From assembly GCF_012932965.1 (NCBI RefSeq), contig NZ_JABBXH010000002.1, forward strand, positions 179,070-243,069: 64,000 nt of DNA, in the 5' to 3' direction. Below are positions 48,966 to 58,909 of the stretch, piece after piece. Origin of the DNA: Thalassotalea algicola. GTDB lineage: Bacteria; Pseudomonadota; Gammaproteobacteria; Enterobacterales; Alteromonadaceae. The translations under genes were made by a program, and so were the position numbers. Numbering within the stretch: the stretch's first letter is position 1; each line of letters opens with the position of its first letter. Below the pieces are notes generated by a model. It did not search any database. It saw nothing but the letters and a program-made list of their open reading frames with translations, and was not told the origin of the DNA.

Positions 48966-50240
48966 GTGTTTCAACCGTTTAGTTTATTTGTTGGATTACG
49001 TTATATCCGAAGTCGGCGTGGCAAAGGGTTTGCAAAGTTTATTTCGGCGGCGTCGACAATTGGCATCGCGCTAGGTGTCATGGTACTTATTGTTGTTTTA
49101 TCCGCTATGAATGGTTTTGAAAAAGTACTTGCTGAGAAACTACTTTCTATAGTGCCTCATGCAGAACTAATCGCGGTTAATGAGCCGGTGAAAAATTGGC
49201 AACAACGCGCCCAAAAGCTTACACAGCACCCTCAAGTTATATCTGTGGCACCCGTAATTAAATTAACAGGCATGATGCAATATAAATCAGCCTTAAAAGC
49301 GGTAGAAATACGAGGCGTAGACGCACAATTAGAGCTAGCTGTTAGCAATATTAATGACTATATAATTGATGGCAGTTGGCAACAAACTTTTGAACTGACA
49401 AAAGAAGGCGAACCAGCGCAGTTAGTTATTGGTGCAGGTATTGCCAAGAAGCTCGATGTTAACGTCGGTGACAAGATTCAAGTATTGGTCCCGCAAAATA
49501 GCGGCACAGGTGGGCTAGAACAGAAGTTTAAAGCCCCGAAGAGAGTGAACCTTACCATAGGTGCTATCTTCAAGTTTGGCGGTATGATCGATGATTCTTT
49601 AGCCTACATTCCGCTTTCGCTTGCCGCGGAATTGCAAGGGTATAAAGAAAATACCGTGCAAGGGATCCGTTTAAAGGTTGCTGACGTGTTTGCCGCTAAT
49701 CAAATTGCACGAGAGCTTGCATACCAATTTGACCACTATGTTTATATTTATGATTGGACGTACACTGAAGGTCATTTATTCAATGATATTCAGCTAGTTA
49801 GAGCTGTAATGTTTATTGTGATGGTATTAGTTATTGCGGTTGCCAGTTTTAATATTGTCTCAACCCTAATTATGATGGTAAATGAGAAAAAGGGTGACAT
49901 TGCTATTTTAAAAACTATGGGTGCGAGCCAAAGTCAGATAATGACTGTTTTCATAATGCAAGGAATGAGCAATGGCATTATAGGCTCGGTTTCTGGCGCA
50001 TTAATTGGTGCTTACATTGCAAAACATCTTACCGAGATCTTTGCTAGCATTGAGAATGCGTTTAATGTTCAGTTTTTATCTGGAGATGTTTACTTTATTG
50101 ATTATCTGCCAACTTCAGTCAACAGTACAGATATCTATATCACCACTATTGTCGCGTTTACTATGAGTGTATTTGCTACTATTTATCCTGCATGGCAAGC
50201 GACAAAAGTAGAACCAGCGAAAGTACTCGGTCAAATTTAA
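48966..50240 (+). CDS. lolE: Lipoprotein-releasing system permease LolE
   Basis: 424 residues with the same FtsX/MacB architecture as LolC and similar start (FQPFSLFVGLRYIRSRRGKG). The distinct LolE is consistent with the classical heteromeric LolCDE rather than the single LolF found elsewhere. The start is a GTG with GAGG upstream. The last gene of the operon; no strong terminator follows. Confidence 0.95.
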   Translation: MFQPFSLFVGLRYIRSRRGKGFAKFISAASTIGIALGVMVLIVVLSAMNGFEKVLAEKLLSIVPHAELIAVNEPVKNWQQRAQKLTQHPQVISVAPVIKLTGMMQYKSALKAVEIRGVDAQLELAVSNINDYIIDGSWQQTFELTKEGEPAQLVIGAGIAKKLDVNVGDKIQVLVPQNSGTGGLEQKFKAPKRVNLTIGAIFKFGGMIDDSLAYIPLSLAAELQGYKENTVQGIRLKVADVFAANQIARELAYQFDHYVYIYDWTYTEGHLFNDIQLVRAVMFIVMVLVIAVASFNIVSTLIMMVNEKKGDIAILKTMGASQSQIMTVFIMQGMSNGIIGSVSGALIGAYIAKHLTEIFASIENAFNVQFLSGDVYFIDYLPTSVNSTDIYITTIVAFTMSVFATIYPAWQATKVEPAKVLGQI

Positions 50241-50270
50241 CATTGTATTAACATCTGGAGTTTCCTTGAA

Positions 50271-50311
50271 TTTCCACTTATAGTTTAAAACTTATACAAA
50301 TAAGTGGAAAT
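50271..50311 (+). promoter_or_regulatory. Inverted repeat overlapping the ribosome binding site of the M1 aminopeptidase
   Basis: ATTTCCACTT (50271-50280) is complementary to AAGTGGAAAT (50302-50311), at least 10 bp with a loop of about 21 bases. The right arm contains the GTGGA that is the only Shine-Dalgarno candidate for the ATG at 50316. The hairpin could limit translation initiation or mark the end of the lolE message; it lacks a T-tract. Confidence 0.45.
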
Positions 50312-50315
50312 AATA

Positions 50316-52916
50316 ATGAGAAAAGGACGCGGACCCCGCTTAATTCAACAGGCGAAACTATTATGGCTTCTAGCAGCAATAATAATCTTTATTAAACCGC
50401 TAAATGCAAAGCAATTAGAATATCGATTACCTAATAACATCGCTGCAACTAAGCAAGTGATAGAGTTATCTTTGCTTCCTGATAAAGCTTCGTTTAGTGG
50501 CAAAACCGTTATTGATTTAGCCATCAATGGCAGTGTTAGTAAAATAGCCGTACATGGTATTAATCTTGACATAAAAACGATAAACCTAAGCCAAGGGGAG
50601 TCTGTAAGACGTCTGCAGGTAAGCCCTGGCGAGTATGATATGTTGTGGTTGTCGGATGGAAAGGACATTCCAGCAGGAAGTTATCAACTAACAATTGATT
50701 ACAACGCTGAATTTTCAACCGATGCACTTGGTTTGTACAAAACCCAATACAATGATCAAACTTATTTGTTTACCCAGTTTCAGTCGCTATATGCGAGGCG
50801 AGTCTTCCCTAGCTTTGACGAGCCTGATACAAAAATTCCTTATCAATTCATTTTAACAGTGCCTAAGTCGCTAACCGTTGTAGCAAATACACCTCAACAG
50901 AGCAGCACAACCTCAGGTGACTTACAAACCGTAACCTTTGCCGAAACACCACCTATGCCAAGTTATTTATTGGCGCTTACGGTAGGGCCATTGGATAAAA
51001 CACCCATTAATGGGCTTGGTGTGAAGGGCAATATTTACTCTCCAAAAGGCACGGCAAATCAAACGGGTTATGCCGTAAAGCACACACCTAAAATATTAAA
51101 AGCATTAGAGCAGTATTTTGGAATGCCTTATCCGTACAAGAAGCTCGATTTTATCGCAGTACCTGATTATGCATTTGGCGCAATGGAGAATCCCGGCTTA
51201 GTGACTTATCGCCAAGAACTATTGCTACGTGGCGATAATGCTACAGCTAGTGAAGCTAACGGCACACTGAATGTTATTGCTCATGAACTTGCTCATATGT
51301 GGTATGGCGATCTGGTGACCATGAAATGGTGGGATGACCTTTGGTTAAACGAAGCATTTGCGACCTGGATGGCGCAAAAAGTAATGGATGGGCTTTATCC
51401 AGAATTACGTTCAGAGCTTCTCTTACCTCAAGAAGGTGCATTTTATGAAGATGCGTTGTCTGCAACCAAAGCAATACGAAAGGAAGTAAAAAATAACGAT
51501 GATATTGAAGATGGTTTAGGTCTTAACTACTCAAAGGGTCACGCTATTTTATCTATGTTTGAACAACTGGTTGGTATCGATAATTTTCAATTAGCCATTC
51601 AGCGGTACATGAAAAAGTACCAATGGAAAAATACGGTAGCTGATGACCTATGGACAGAAGTATCTCAAGCCTCTGGCGAGAATGTTAATGCAATTGCCAG
51701 CACTTATTTAGACCAGCCAGGCTATGCGTTAGTCAACTTTGAAAAAGACGGAAAAATAACGCAGCAACGATTCAGTAATTATGGTGTCGACTTAGCTAAT
51801 CAGCAGTGGCAAGTGCCACTGGCAATGAAATATAAAGTAAACGGTGAAATTAAGTATCAAAGCTTAATTCTAGACAATCCATCAATGGTGTTTGAGCCAG
51901 CAATCGAAGCTGAGTGGTTGTTTCCTGTGGAAAATGGCAATGGTTATTTTAGGTGGAAACTGCCGCAAGAGCAGTATCAAGCATTGTTGGCTGACTTAGA
52001 CCAATTGAGCCCCCGAGAACAAGTGGCGCTTCTGTCAAATATGACAGGCTTATTAGATGCTGGCGAAATTAGTATTTATGAAATGATGGAGCTCTATCAA
52101 CGTATGAGTAGCTCTACAGACCTTGCGGTTTTTAAACAAGTGTTAGAAGGTATCAAAGCGTATGCTGAGCTATACCAATCGGCAGAAAACAAAGCTCAGG
52201 TTGCTCGACTCGTTACCGACATCATTGGTCCTTGGTACAAAAAATTAGGCGCGAAGACACGTAAAAATGATAGTGATGAAATCCTTTCTTTACGACCACG
52301 AGTGATCAGAACACTCGGTCAATTAGGTAATGAACCCGCGTTAGTTAAAGATATGCAGGTACTTGCTCAACAATACCTCAAATCGCCAACATCTTTCGAT
52401 GCAGGTTTGGGTCGAGAAGCGCTGAGAATTGCAGCTATGCATGGTAATAATGCATTGGCAAAACAATATTTTGATGTTTATTTGTCAACTACAGATGCTA
52501 CGTTGAAATCAAATATCATGGGCTCAATTTATTTTACAGATAAGGCGTCAATGCAAGTGGTCTTTGACGAGCTATTGGGCGATCGAATACCTGCGGGTGA
52601 TAAGATGGGGCCACTTTCAGGTTTGTACTACATTAATAACGATCAGTCGTCACTTTATCGGTGGATCACTACAAACTATGACGCACTAAAGGGCAAGCTA
52701 CCTGAAGTGTACTTAAGTTATATGCCACTCATACTAAATTCAAACTGTGATGCAGCTAATTTGGATATGAAGCAGAAGTTATTTGAAGGCAAAGGGCCTG
52801 TATATCAGGCAAGCTTGAAGAAAAGCGTTGAAGCGACCGATAACTGTATAAAGCAAAAGCGTCGAGCTCAACCAGAGTTTAATCGCTTCGTCGGGCAATA
52901 TCAGGCGTTAAATTAA
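50316..52916 (+). CDS. Secreted M1-family (gluzincin) aminopeptidase
   Basis: 866 residues from the ATG at 50316; a GTG at 50304 lies inside the ribosome-binding region. A signal peptide covers about 1-31. The M1 motifs are GAMENPGLVTY near 288 and HELAHMWYGDLVTMKWW near 322, with the third zinc ligand in NEAFATW. The C-terminal ~400 residues form the helical ERAP/PepN-like domain. It removes N-terminal residues from peptides in the periplasm or outside the cell. Monocistronic, 75 bp after lolE. The end coincides with a bidirectional terminator. Confidence 0.93.
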   Translation: MRKGRGPRLIQQAKLLWLLAAIIIFIKPLNAKQLEYRLPNNIAATKQVIELSLLPDKASFSGKTVIDLAINGSVSKIAVHGINLDIKTINLSQGESVRRLQVSPGEYDMLWLSDGKDIPAGSYQLTIDYNAEFSTDALGLYKTQYNDQTYLFTQFQSLYARRVFPSFDEPDTKIPYQFILTVPKSLTVVANTPQQSSTTSGDLQTVTFAETPPMPSYLLALTVGPLDKTPINGLGVKGNIYSPKGTANQTGYAVKHTPKILKALEQYFGMPYPYKKLDFIAVPDYAFGAMENPGLVTYRQELLLRGDNATASEANGTLNVIAHELAHMWYGDLVTMKWWDDLWLNEAFATWMAQKVMDGLYPELRSELLLPQEGAFYEDALSATKAIRKEVKNNDDIEDGLGLNYSKGHAILSMFEQLVGIDNFQLAIQRYMKKYQWKNTVADDLWTEVSQASGENVNAIASTYLDQPGYALVNFEKDGKITQQRFSNYGVDLANQQWQVPLAMKYKVNGEIKYQSLILDNPSMVFEPAIEAEWLFPVENGNGYFRWKLPQEQYQALLADLDQLSPREQVALLSNMTGLLDAGEISIYEMMELYQRMSSSTDLAVFKQVLEGIKAYAELYQSAENKAQVARLVTDIIGPWYKKLGAKTRKNDSDEILSLRPRVIRTLGQLGNEPALVKDMQVLAQQYLKSPTSFDAGLGREALRIAAMHGNNALAKQYFDVYLSTTDATLKSNIMGSIYFTDKASMQVVFDELLGDRIPAGDKMGPLSGLYYINNDQSSLYRWITTNYDALKGKLPEVYLSYMPLILNSNCDAANLDMKQKLFEGKGPVYQASLKKSVEATDNCIKQKRRAQPEFNRFVGQYQALN

Positions 52917-52924
52917 ACCATAAA

Positions 52925-52951
52925 AAAAAGGGGCCTTAGGGCCCCTTTTTT
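52925..52951. terminator. Bidirectional rho-independent terminator
   Basis: AAAAAGGGGCC (52925-52935) pairs with GGCCCCTTTTT (52940-52950) around TTAG. It lies 9 bases after the aminopeptidase stop and overlaps the stop codon of the convergent DUF2062 gene. Confidence 0.94.
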
Positions 52952-53459
52952 ATCTGTTTGCTCGTTTCTTCCACTCTTTTCTTACTGACAGGCGCCATAA
53001 AAATTGGATACCAAAATACCCAACAATCCCAAACGTTACTGCTAATGCGCCACAGCCTAATAAAAAAGCTGGGCCAATTGTCGATAAACTATCGACCACC
53101 CATTGCCACGAAGCTTCAAATACAAATGGCTTTTCCTCTGCGCCTATAAGCCAAGTACCAACAATGTAGCAGGCATAAAATATTGCGGGCATAGTTAATG
53201 GATTTGTTATCCAAACAAGGGCAATAGAAAGCGGTAAATTTGCATGTACTATAATAGCGGTACCTGCAGCCAAAACCATTTGAAACGGCACAGGGATAAA
53301 GGCAAAAAACAAGCCTATGGCGAATGCTTTAGCGACGCTACGGCGGTTGAGGTGCCATAAATTTGGGTTATGTAGCAAATCACCAAAAATCTGTAGGTGT
53401 TTGTTAGACTTGATCGTGTGATGATCAGGCATAAGACGTTTAATGGTTTTTTTGGGCAT
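52950..53459 (-). CDS. DUF2062 membrane protein
   Basis: 169 residues with three hydrophobic helices (about 47-70, 75-105 and 128-155). The segments RRSVAKAFAIGLFFAFIP and WITNPLTMPAIFYACY identify the DUF2062 family. The function is unknown. It is divergent from comEC with 36 bp between the two starts, so the promoters must overlap. Confidence 0.9.
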   Translation of the reverse strand: MPKKTIKRLMPDHHTIKSNKHLQIFGDLLHNPNLWHLNRRSVAKAFAIGLFFAFIPVPFQMVLAAGTAIIVHANLPLSIALVWITNPLTMPAIFYACYIVGTWLIGAEEKPFVFEASWQWVVDSLSTIGPAFLLGCGALAVTFGIVGYFGIQFLWRLSVRKEWKKRANR

Positions 53460-53495
53460 AACCTACAACAACTAAAAGGATTGTAATTAACCACT

Positions 53496-55832
53496 ATGGA
53501 TAGGTGGCTATTAAGCTTTATCGTAGGTGCTATTTTGTCATTATTAGCCCCTACAGTGCCAGCGCTTTTTTATGAATGTTCAATGTTCTTAATACTGCTA
53601 GCTTGGATAGCCTTTAATCAATATCGGCTATTTCTTAGTGCTGTGTTGGGTATCTTGTGGATGTTTAACCATGGACAAAGTTATCAATTAAGTTGGCAAG
53701 ATAACCAGCTTGCTGACAATTCAAACTTTTTTTATCAACAACATCATTCAAATTTTACGGTATTAGGCATTCCCAGTAAAACGCCTAATGGCTGGCGTTT
53801 TACTGCCAAAATTCACGCTATAGATCAGCAACAATTGAAGCGTCCGCTAAAGGTAAGGTTAAATTGGCAATCGTCTAAACTAACTTTAGAAAATAACGCT
53901 AATATTAAAGCTGCTATCAAATTAAAACCTGCAAATGGTTTAGCAAATCTTGGTGGGTTCAGTTATCAACGATGGTTGCGTAGCCAAAATATTGTTGCAA
54001 CAGGCTATGTCGTTACGGCTAAAAAAGTTGTTATTACTGAACAAGAAACATCACTACGAGCGCAGTTTTACCGATATATTCGACAGCTATTAGGTGATAA
54101 TAACCAGCGTTCGCTAATCCTTGCACTGAGCTTCGGTGATAGAAGTTTATTCAATAAAAACACGTGGACGGTGTTGCAAAAAACCGGAACTCAGCACTTA
54201 GTCGCTATCTCTGGGTTGCATATTGCGTTGGTTGTTTGGTTGAGTTTTAGTTTGCTATTTTTTGCGGTGAAATTACTTCCTCTTTCTGCCTTAAACAAAA
54301 CAGCGAGTGTGCTACTCGCTAGGCATAATTTAGTTTATATTGCATTAACTTGTGCGCTTATATTCAGCAGTTTCTATGCGTATTTGGCAGGTTTTTCAAT
54401 TCCGACGATCCGGGCATTAATTTTTTTCTACATATTTTGTATTAGCCAATACTTTTCACTTAAATTAACGCCATCAAGGCTAATTATTGTCGCAGTGTTT
54501 GTTACTTTGATTGTGTTACCTGCAAGCCTGTATAGCACTAGCTTTTGGTTGTCATACCTTGCGGTAATAGCGATCGTTAGTCTTTATTGGCGATTGCAGC
54601 ACTTTATACGTCACTTGAAAGGTGTGAAAAAAGGCATCGTTGGTTTTTTGCTAATACAAGTGAGTTTATCATTGGTGTTAATGCCGATATCTGCTTTTAT
54701 TTTTCAACAAAGCTCAATAATTGCCTTACTTGCTAACTTGTTGGCGTTACCAGTGATCAGTTTTATTGTCATGCCGCTACTTTTTGTCTCGCTCGTGCTA
54801 AGTGGTTTTTTACCACTATTATCTAGCTACTTTTTTAGTGCTATAGAGTTCATATTAACTGCGCTTTGGGCTTACTTAGAGTTGCTCGCAAGTTGGTCTA
54901 TGGCTAGTGTTCAACTAAGTCATCATATGACTTGGTTGATGATACTTCTCGCTATTATTACCGGTTTATTTTTCTTTTTCATGGATAAGTCGCGTTTACG
55001 TTTACTCGTGTTATCGGCTACTGCATGCACAGGTGTAACACTGCTGTCTGGTTTTGCCGAGCAAGTTAAACCTAAATGGACAATCAATGTGCTTGATGTG
55101 GGTCAAGGGTTAGCTATCGCAATAGCTAAAGGTGAAAATACGCTGTTGTATGACACGGGAAATGCCTATCCGTCGGGATGGAATATGGTCGAACAGGTAA
55201 TTTCTCCTTTTTTACAACACCAAAGCTTAACGCTTGATACGGTTATTGTGAGCCATGATGATAGCGATCATGCGGGCGGTTTACCTCAGTTATTGCGCGA
55301 CTATCCTAATGTTCAATTAGTGTTTAATGCTCAAGTGATAGAGGCTTTTTTTGGAAAGCAGTCACCTTGTTTGGCTGGAAGCAATTTACAATGGCAAGGC
55401 CTAACTGTCTCTATGCTTTGGCCGATTGAGCAAGTGGCGGATAAGAATGATGACTCATGTGTAGTAACAATTACAGACGGAAATACAACAGTATTAATTA
55501 CGGGTGATATTGGTAAAAAAATAGAAAAGCAGTTAATCCGCATGTATCCCAATCTGAGTGCAGATATCTTAATTGCGCCTCATCATGGCTCTAAATCATC
55601 TTCTAGTCAGGCATTTATTCAACACGTTAACCCCAGCGACGTGTTCTTTAGTGCCGGGTTTCTTAACCAATGGCGCATGCCAAATCAACAAGTGGTTAGT
55701 CGATATCAAAAATTAGGGGTAAATGTTTATAGCACCAATGAGCTTGGCATGTTGAAGGTGAAAATTTCTGACAATCAGTGGCAAGTGACTAGTTTTCGGC
55801 AAGAGATATCCCCATATTGGTTTAATCAATAG
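53496..55832 (+). CDS. comEC: ComEC/Rec2 DNA-uptake channel protein
   Basis: 778 residues. N-terminal membrane segments and an OB-like DUF4131 part (~1-190), the Competence domain with many helices (~205-500; GTQHLVAISGLHIALVVWL is the typical opening) and a C-terminal metallo-beta-lactamase domain (from ~525) with VSHDDSDHAGG and APHHGSKSSSS. ComEC moves single-stranded DNA across the inner membrane during natural transformation. It stands first before msbA and lpxK, as ycaI does in E. coli. Confidence 0.95.
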   Translation: MDRWLLSFIVGAILSLLAPTVPALFYECSMFLILLAWIAFNQYRLFLSAVLGILWMFNHGQSYQLSWQDNQLADNSNFFYQQHHSNFTVLGIPSKTPNGWRFTAKIHAIDQQQLKRPLKVRLNWQSSKLTLENNANIKAAIKLKPANGLANLGGFSYQRWLRSQNIVATGYVVTAKKVVITEQETSLRAQFYRYIRQLLGDNNQRSLILALSFGDRSLFNKNTWTVLQKTGTQHLVAISGLHIALVVWLSFSLLFFAVKLLPLSALNKTASVLLARHNLVYIALTCALIFSSFYAYLAGFSIPTIRALIFFYIFCISQYFSLKLTPSRLIIVAVFVTLIVLPASLYSTSFWLSYLAVIAIVSLYWRLQHFIRHLKGVKKGIVGFLLIQVSLSLVLMPISAFIFQQSSIIALLANLLALPVISFIVMPLLFVSLVLSGFLPLLSSYFFSAIEFILTALWAYLELLASWSMASVQLSHHMTWLMILLAIITGLFFFFMDKSRLRLLVLSATACTGVTLLSGFAEQVKPKWTINVLDVGQGLAIAIAKGENTLLYDTGNAYPSGWNMVEQVISPFLQHQSLTLDTVIVSHDDSDHAGGLPQLLRDYPNVQLVFNAQVIEAFFGKQSPCLAGSNLQWQGLTVSMLWPIEQVADKNDDSCVVTITDGNTTVLITGDIGKKIEKQLIRMYPNLSADILIAPHHGSKSSSSQAFIQHVNPSDVFFSAGFLNQWRMPNQQVVSRYQKLGVNVYSTNELGMLKVKISDNQWQVTSFRQEISPYWFNQ

Positions 55833-55928
55833 TTAAGCATGCGTTAAAATGAACTTTGTGGTTTATCAGTTGGTTGCCGCGACGAATAACGCTAGAATAG
55901 CGACCATAAGTATAAGTTGAGTAATTAT

Positions 55929-57671
55929 ATGTCAGATTCTTCCCCGACAACATGGCAGACGTTTAAGCGATTAATGGGGTATACCAAGGTATACAAAGCA
56001 GGATTGATTGCTGCCATTATTGGTATGTTGGGTTACGCCTCAGTAGATAGTTTTGTGTTTTCTCAGATAAAGCCGCTTATAGATGAAGGTTTACAAGGGA
56101 AAGATCCAGAGTTTATGAAGTGGGCTCCGCTGTTTGTTATTGTTATGTTTATTATTCGTGGCATCTGCCATTTTATCGGAAACTACTGTTTGGCGTGGGT
56201 CGGTAACAATGTTGTAACTGATATTCGTCAACAATTATTCGACCACATCATGGCGATGCCCGTGGCTTATCATGATAAAGAATCTACCGGTAAGCTTATT
56301 TCAAAACTTACTTACGATACCGAACAAGTATTAAGAGCAACGAGCAAGGCACTGCTAACCTTAGTGCAGCAAGGTGCATTTGTCATCGGTTTGCTTATCG
56401 TAATGTTTTACCATAGCTGGCAATTATCGTCGATATTCCTGCTTATCACCCCCATAATTGTGATTATTGTTAACTACGTGTCTAAACGTTTTCGTAAAGT
56501 CAGTAAAAGCATTCAAAATACCATGGGAGAGGTGACAAGCGCCGCTGAACAAACCTTTAATGGTCATAAAGTTGTGTTAACGTTTGGTGGTCAAAAGCGC
56601 GAAAGCGAGCGCTTTGCCAAAATTAATAAAAACAACCGTCAGCAGCGAATGAAAATGGTGGCGACCAAGTCGGGTAGTGTACCTATTATTCAAATTATCG
56701 CCTCTTTTGCGTTAGCGTTTGTTTTGTACGTTGCCAACCTAGACAGTATGAAAGATGCGTTAACACCAGGTGCATTCGTTAACGTACTGCTTTGTATGTC
56801 TATGTTATTAAGACCACTTAAGCTGTTAACTACTGTTAATAGTGAATTCCAGCGCGGTATGGCGGCTTGTATCAGTATTTATGAAGTACTAGATAAAAAT
56901 ATAGAGCAAGATACCGGTAAAGAAGCGCTTGCAAAATCGAACGGTGACCTAGTCTTTGATGATGTTGACTTTTACTACGGTGATGAAGATAAACCGTCGC
57001 TTTCGGGCTTGTCATTTACCGCGAAACCAGGTGAAACCATTGCACTAGTTGGGCGTTCTGGTAGCGGTAAGTCAACAACAATTTCATTGTTATTGCGTTT
57101 TTACCAAGCAACAAAAGGTGCAGTCAAAATTGATGGTATAGACATTAACCAATACCAATTAAAAGACTTACGAAAGCAGTTTGCTTATGTGTCACAGCAA
57201 GTGGTTTTGTTTAATGACAGCATCGCCAATAACATCGCTTATGGCAAGCCAGATGCGAGCCGAGAAGAAATTATCGAAGCGGCGCGTAAGGCACATGTTT
57301 TAGAGTTTTCAGAACAATTAGCCGATGGCTTAGATGCCAATGTAGGTGAAAATGGTTCGTCGCTTTCTGGTGGTCAAAGACAACGAGTAGCGATTGCGCG
57401 TGCCTTGTTATGTGATGCGCCGTTTCTAATTCTTGACGAAGCAACGAGTGCGTTGGATACAGAGTCAGAGCGTCATATCCAAGATGCTCTTACTGCATTA
57501 CAAGAGAATAGAACCAGTATTGTGATTGCGCATCGCTTATCGACCATCGAAAGTGCCGATACCATATTAGTACTTGATCAAGGTAAAGTGATTGAACAAG
57601 GAAGCCATCAAGCATTGTTAACCCGCGACGGCGCCTATGCTCAGCTTCACAACTTTCAATTTGGTCAATAA
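55929..57671 (+). CDS. msbA: Lipid A export ATP-binding/permease protein MsbA
   Basis: 580 residues from the ATG at 55929; a TTG start at 55917 is possible but has no better ribosome binding site. Six membrane helices (~20-320) then an ABC domain: Walker A GRSGSGKST near 375, signature LSGGQRQRVAIARALL, Walker B FLILDEATSALD and the His switch in VIAHRLSTI. It flips lipid A-core across the inner membrane. The lpxK gene starts 3 bp after its stop. Confidence 0.97.
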   Translation: MSDSSPTTWQTFKRLMGYTKVYKAGLIAAIIGMLGYASVDSFVFSQIKPLIDEGLQGKDPEFMKWAPLFVIVMFIIRGICHFIGNYCLAWVGNNVVTDIRQQLFDHIMAMPVAYHDKESTGKLISKLTYDTEQVLRATSKALLTLVQQGAFVIGLLIVMFYHSWQLSSIFLLITPIIVIIVNYVSKRFRKVSKSIQNTMGEVTSAAEQTFNGHKVVLTFGGQKRESERFAKINKNNRQQRMKMVATKSGSVPIIQIIASFALAFVLYVANLDSMKDALTPGAFVNVLLCMSMLLRPLKLLTTVNSEFQRGMAACISIYEVLDKNIEQDTGKEALAKSNGDLVFDDVDFYYGDEDKPSLSGLSFTAKPGETIALVGRSGSGKSTTISLLLRFYQATKGAVKIDGIDINQYQLKDLRKQFAYVSQQVVLFNDSIANNIAYGKPDASREEIIEAARKAHVLEFSEQLADGLDANVGENGSSLSGGQRQRVAIARALLCDAPFLILDEATSALDTESERHIQDALTALQENRTSIVIAHRLSTIESADTILVLDQGKVIEQGSHQALLTRDGAYAQLHNFQFGQ

Positions 57672-57674
57672 TTA

Positions 57675-58688
57675 ATGCGATTGATTGAGCGAGTATGGTT
57701 TCACAATGACTCTGCCAAGTGGTGGCTAGTCCCGTTATTGCTGCCATTCACTCTATTGTTTTGGTTGTTAACCGCTTTAAGGCGCTTGCTATATAAAGCG
57801 AAGTTACTCCCGACTCATCATACTGATGTTCCCGTTGTTGTTATTGGCAATATTGGTATTGGTGGTAACGGAAAAACCCCACTGGCTATCTACCTAATTG
57901 AGCTATGCAAAAAGCTTAGTATTGAGGTAGGAGTGGTTAGCCGAGGTTATGGTGGAAACGCACCTCATTACCCTTATTTACTCAATGAGCAATCAATTAC
58001 GGCGCACACGGGCGATGAGCCTTTAATGCTTTATAAACGTTGTAATGTGCCGGTAGCTGTTGGGCCAAATAGAGTTGCTGCAGTTAAGTTGCTCGAGCAG
58101 CAAGGTTGTCAGTTAATTTTGGCTGACGATGGCTTGCAGCATTATAAAATGGCACGTGCAAAAGAGATTGTAGTAGTGGACGGTAATCGGTTATTTGGTA
58201 ATGGGCTTTTATTGCCAGCAGGGCCGCTTAGAGAAGGAACTTGGCGTTTAAATACAGCCAATTTGATTGTCGTAAATGGCGATAGACAATCGGTGGTAGC
58301 TAACCAAGTCAATATGACTTTGTCTCCTCAACGCTTTGTTAATGTTAAAACTGCCGAGCAAATATCCGTCGCCGACTTTGCTAACGAACATAAACAAGTA
58401 AATGCTATCGCAGGTATAGGTGACCCTAATCGCTTTTTTAACACGTTAAAGGCGTGTAATATTGCGGTAATTAATGCACGTGGTTTTGTTGATCATCATG
58501 CTTATCAATCAACAGATTTTGATAAGCTTGGGAAAGAGTTGCCGATTGTGATGACAGAAAAAGATGCGGTGAAGTGCCAAACATTTGCCGATGAAAACTG
58601 GTGGTATTTGGCTATCTCAGCAAACTTTGAACAAGAAACAGAAAACAGATTTGAGCAACTGTTAAAACAGTGCGTAAGCAATGCTTAA
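57675..58688 (+). CDS. lpxK: Tetraacyldisaccharide 4'-kinase
   Basis: 337 residues. An N-terminal membrane-associated helix (about 16-38) precedes the P-loop GIGGNGKT at 61-68. The Asp-rich LILADDGLQHYKMAR and PAGPLRE segments are characteristic. It phosphorylates the 4' position of the lipid A precursor. It is translationally close to msbA (3 bp) and followed by ycaR at 37 bp. Confidence 0.96.
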   Translation: MRLIERVWFHNDSAKWWLVPLLLPFTLLFWLLTALRRLLYKAKLLPTHHTDVPVVVIGNIGIGGNGKTPLAIYLIELCKKLSIEVGVVSRGYGGNAPHYPYLLNEQSITAHTGDEPLMLYKRCNVPVAVGPNRVAAVKLLEQQGCQLILADDGLQHYKMARAKEIVVVDGNRLFGNGLLLPAGPLREGTWRLNTANLIVVNGDRQSVVANQVNMTLSPQRFVNVKTAEQISVADFANEHKQVNAIAGIGDPNRFFNTLKACNIAVINARGFVDHHAYQSTDFDKLGKELPIVMTEKDAVKCQTFADENWWYLAISANFEQETENRFEQLLKQCVSNA

Positions 58689-58725
58689 ACAATGTTAAAA
58701 CAATAAAATGAACTAAGAGACAGTT

Positions 58726-58908
58726 ATGGCTTTTGATATTAAATTAATGGACATCCTTGCCTGCCCATCATGTAAAGGTAAGCTGGTATTAGACAAAGAA
58801 AACAATGAGCTAATTTGTAAGTTTGATCGTCTTGCTTACCCAATTGAGAATAATATTCCGGTATTGCTTGAAAATGAAGCTCGCCGCATTAAAGAATCAG
58901 AGAGTTAA
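58726..58908 (+). CDS. ycaR: Trm112-like zinc-binding protein YcaR
   Basis: 60 residues, matching E. coli YcaR in size and pattern: [18 protein letters not shown] at the start (CxxC pair), a third Cys in [14 protein letters not shown], and IPVLLENEA at the end. Proteins of this type are small activators or partners of methyltransferases or glycosyltransferases; this one's partner is unknown. It is one base from kdsB. Confidence 0.92.
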   Translation: MAFDIKLMDILACPSCKGKLVLDKENNELICKFDRLAYPIENNIPVLLENEARRIKESES

Positions 58909-58909
58909 T

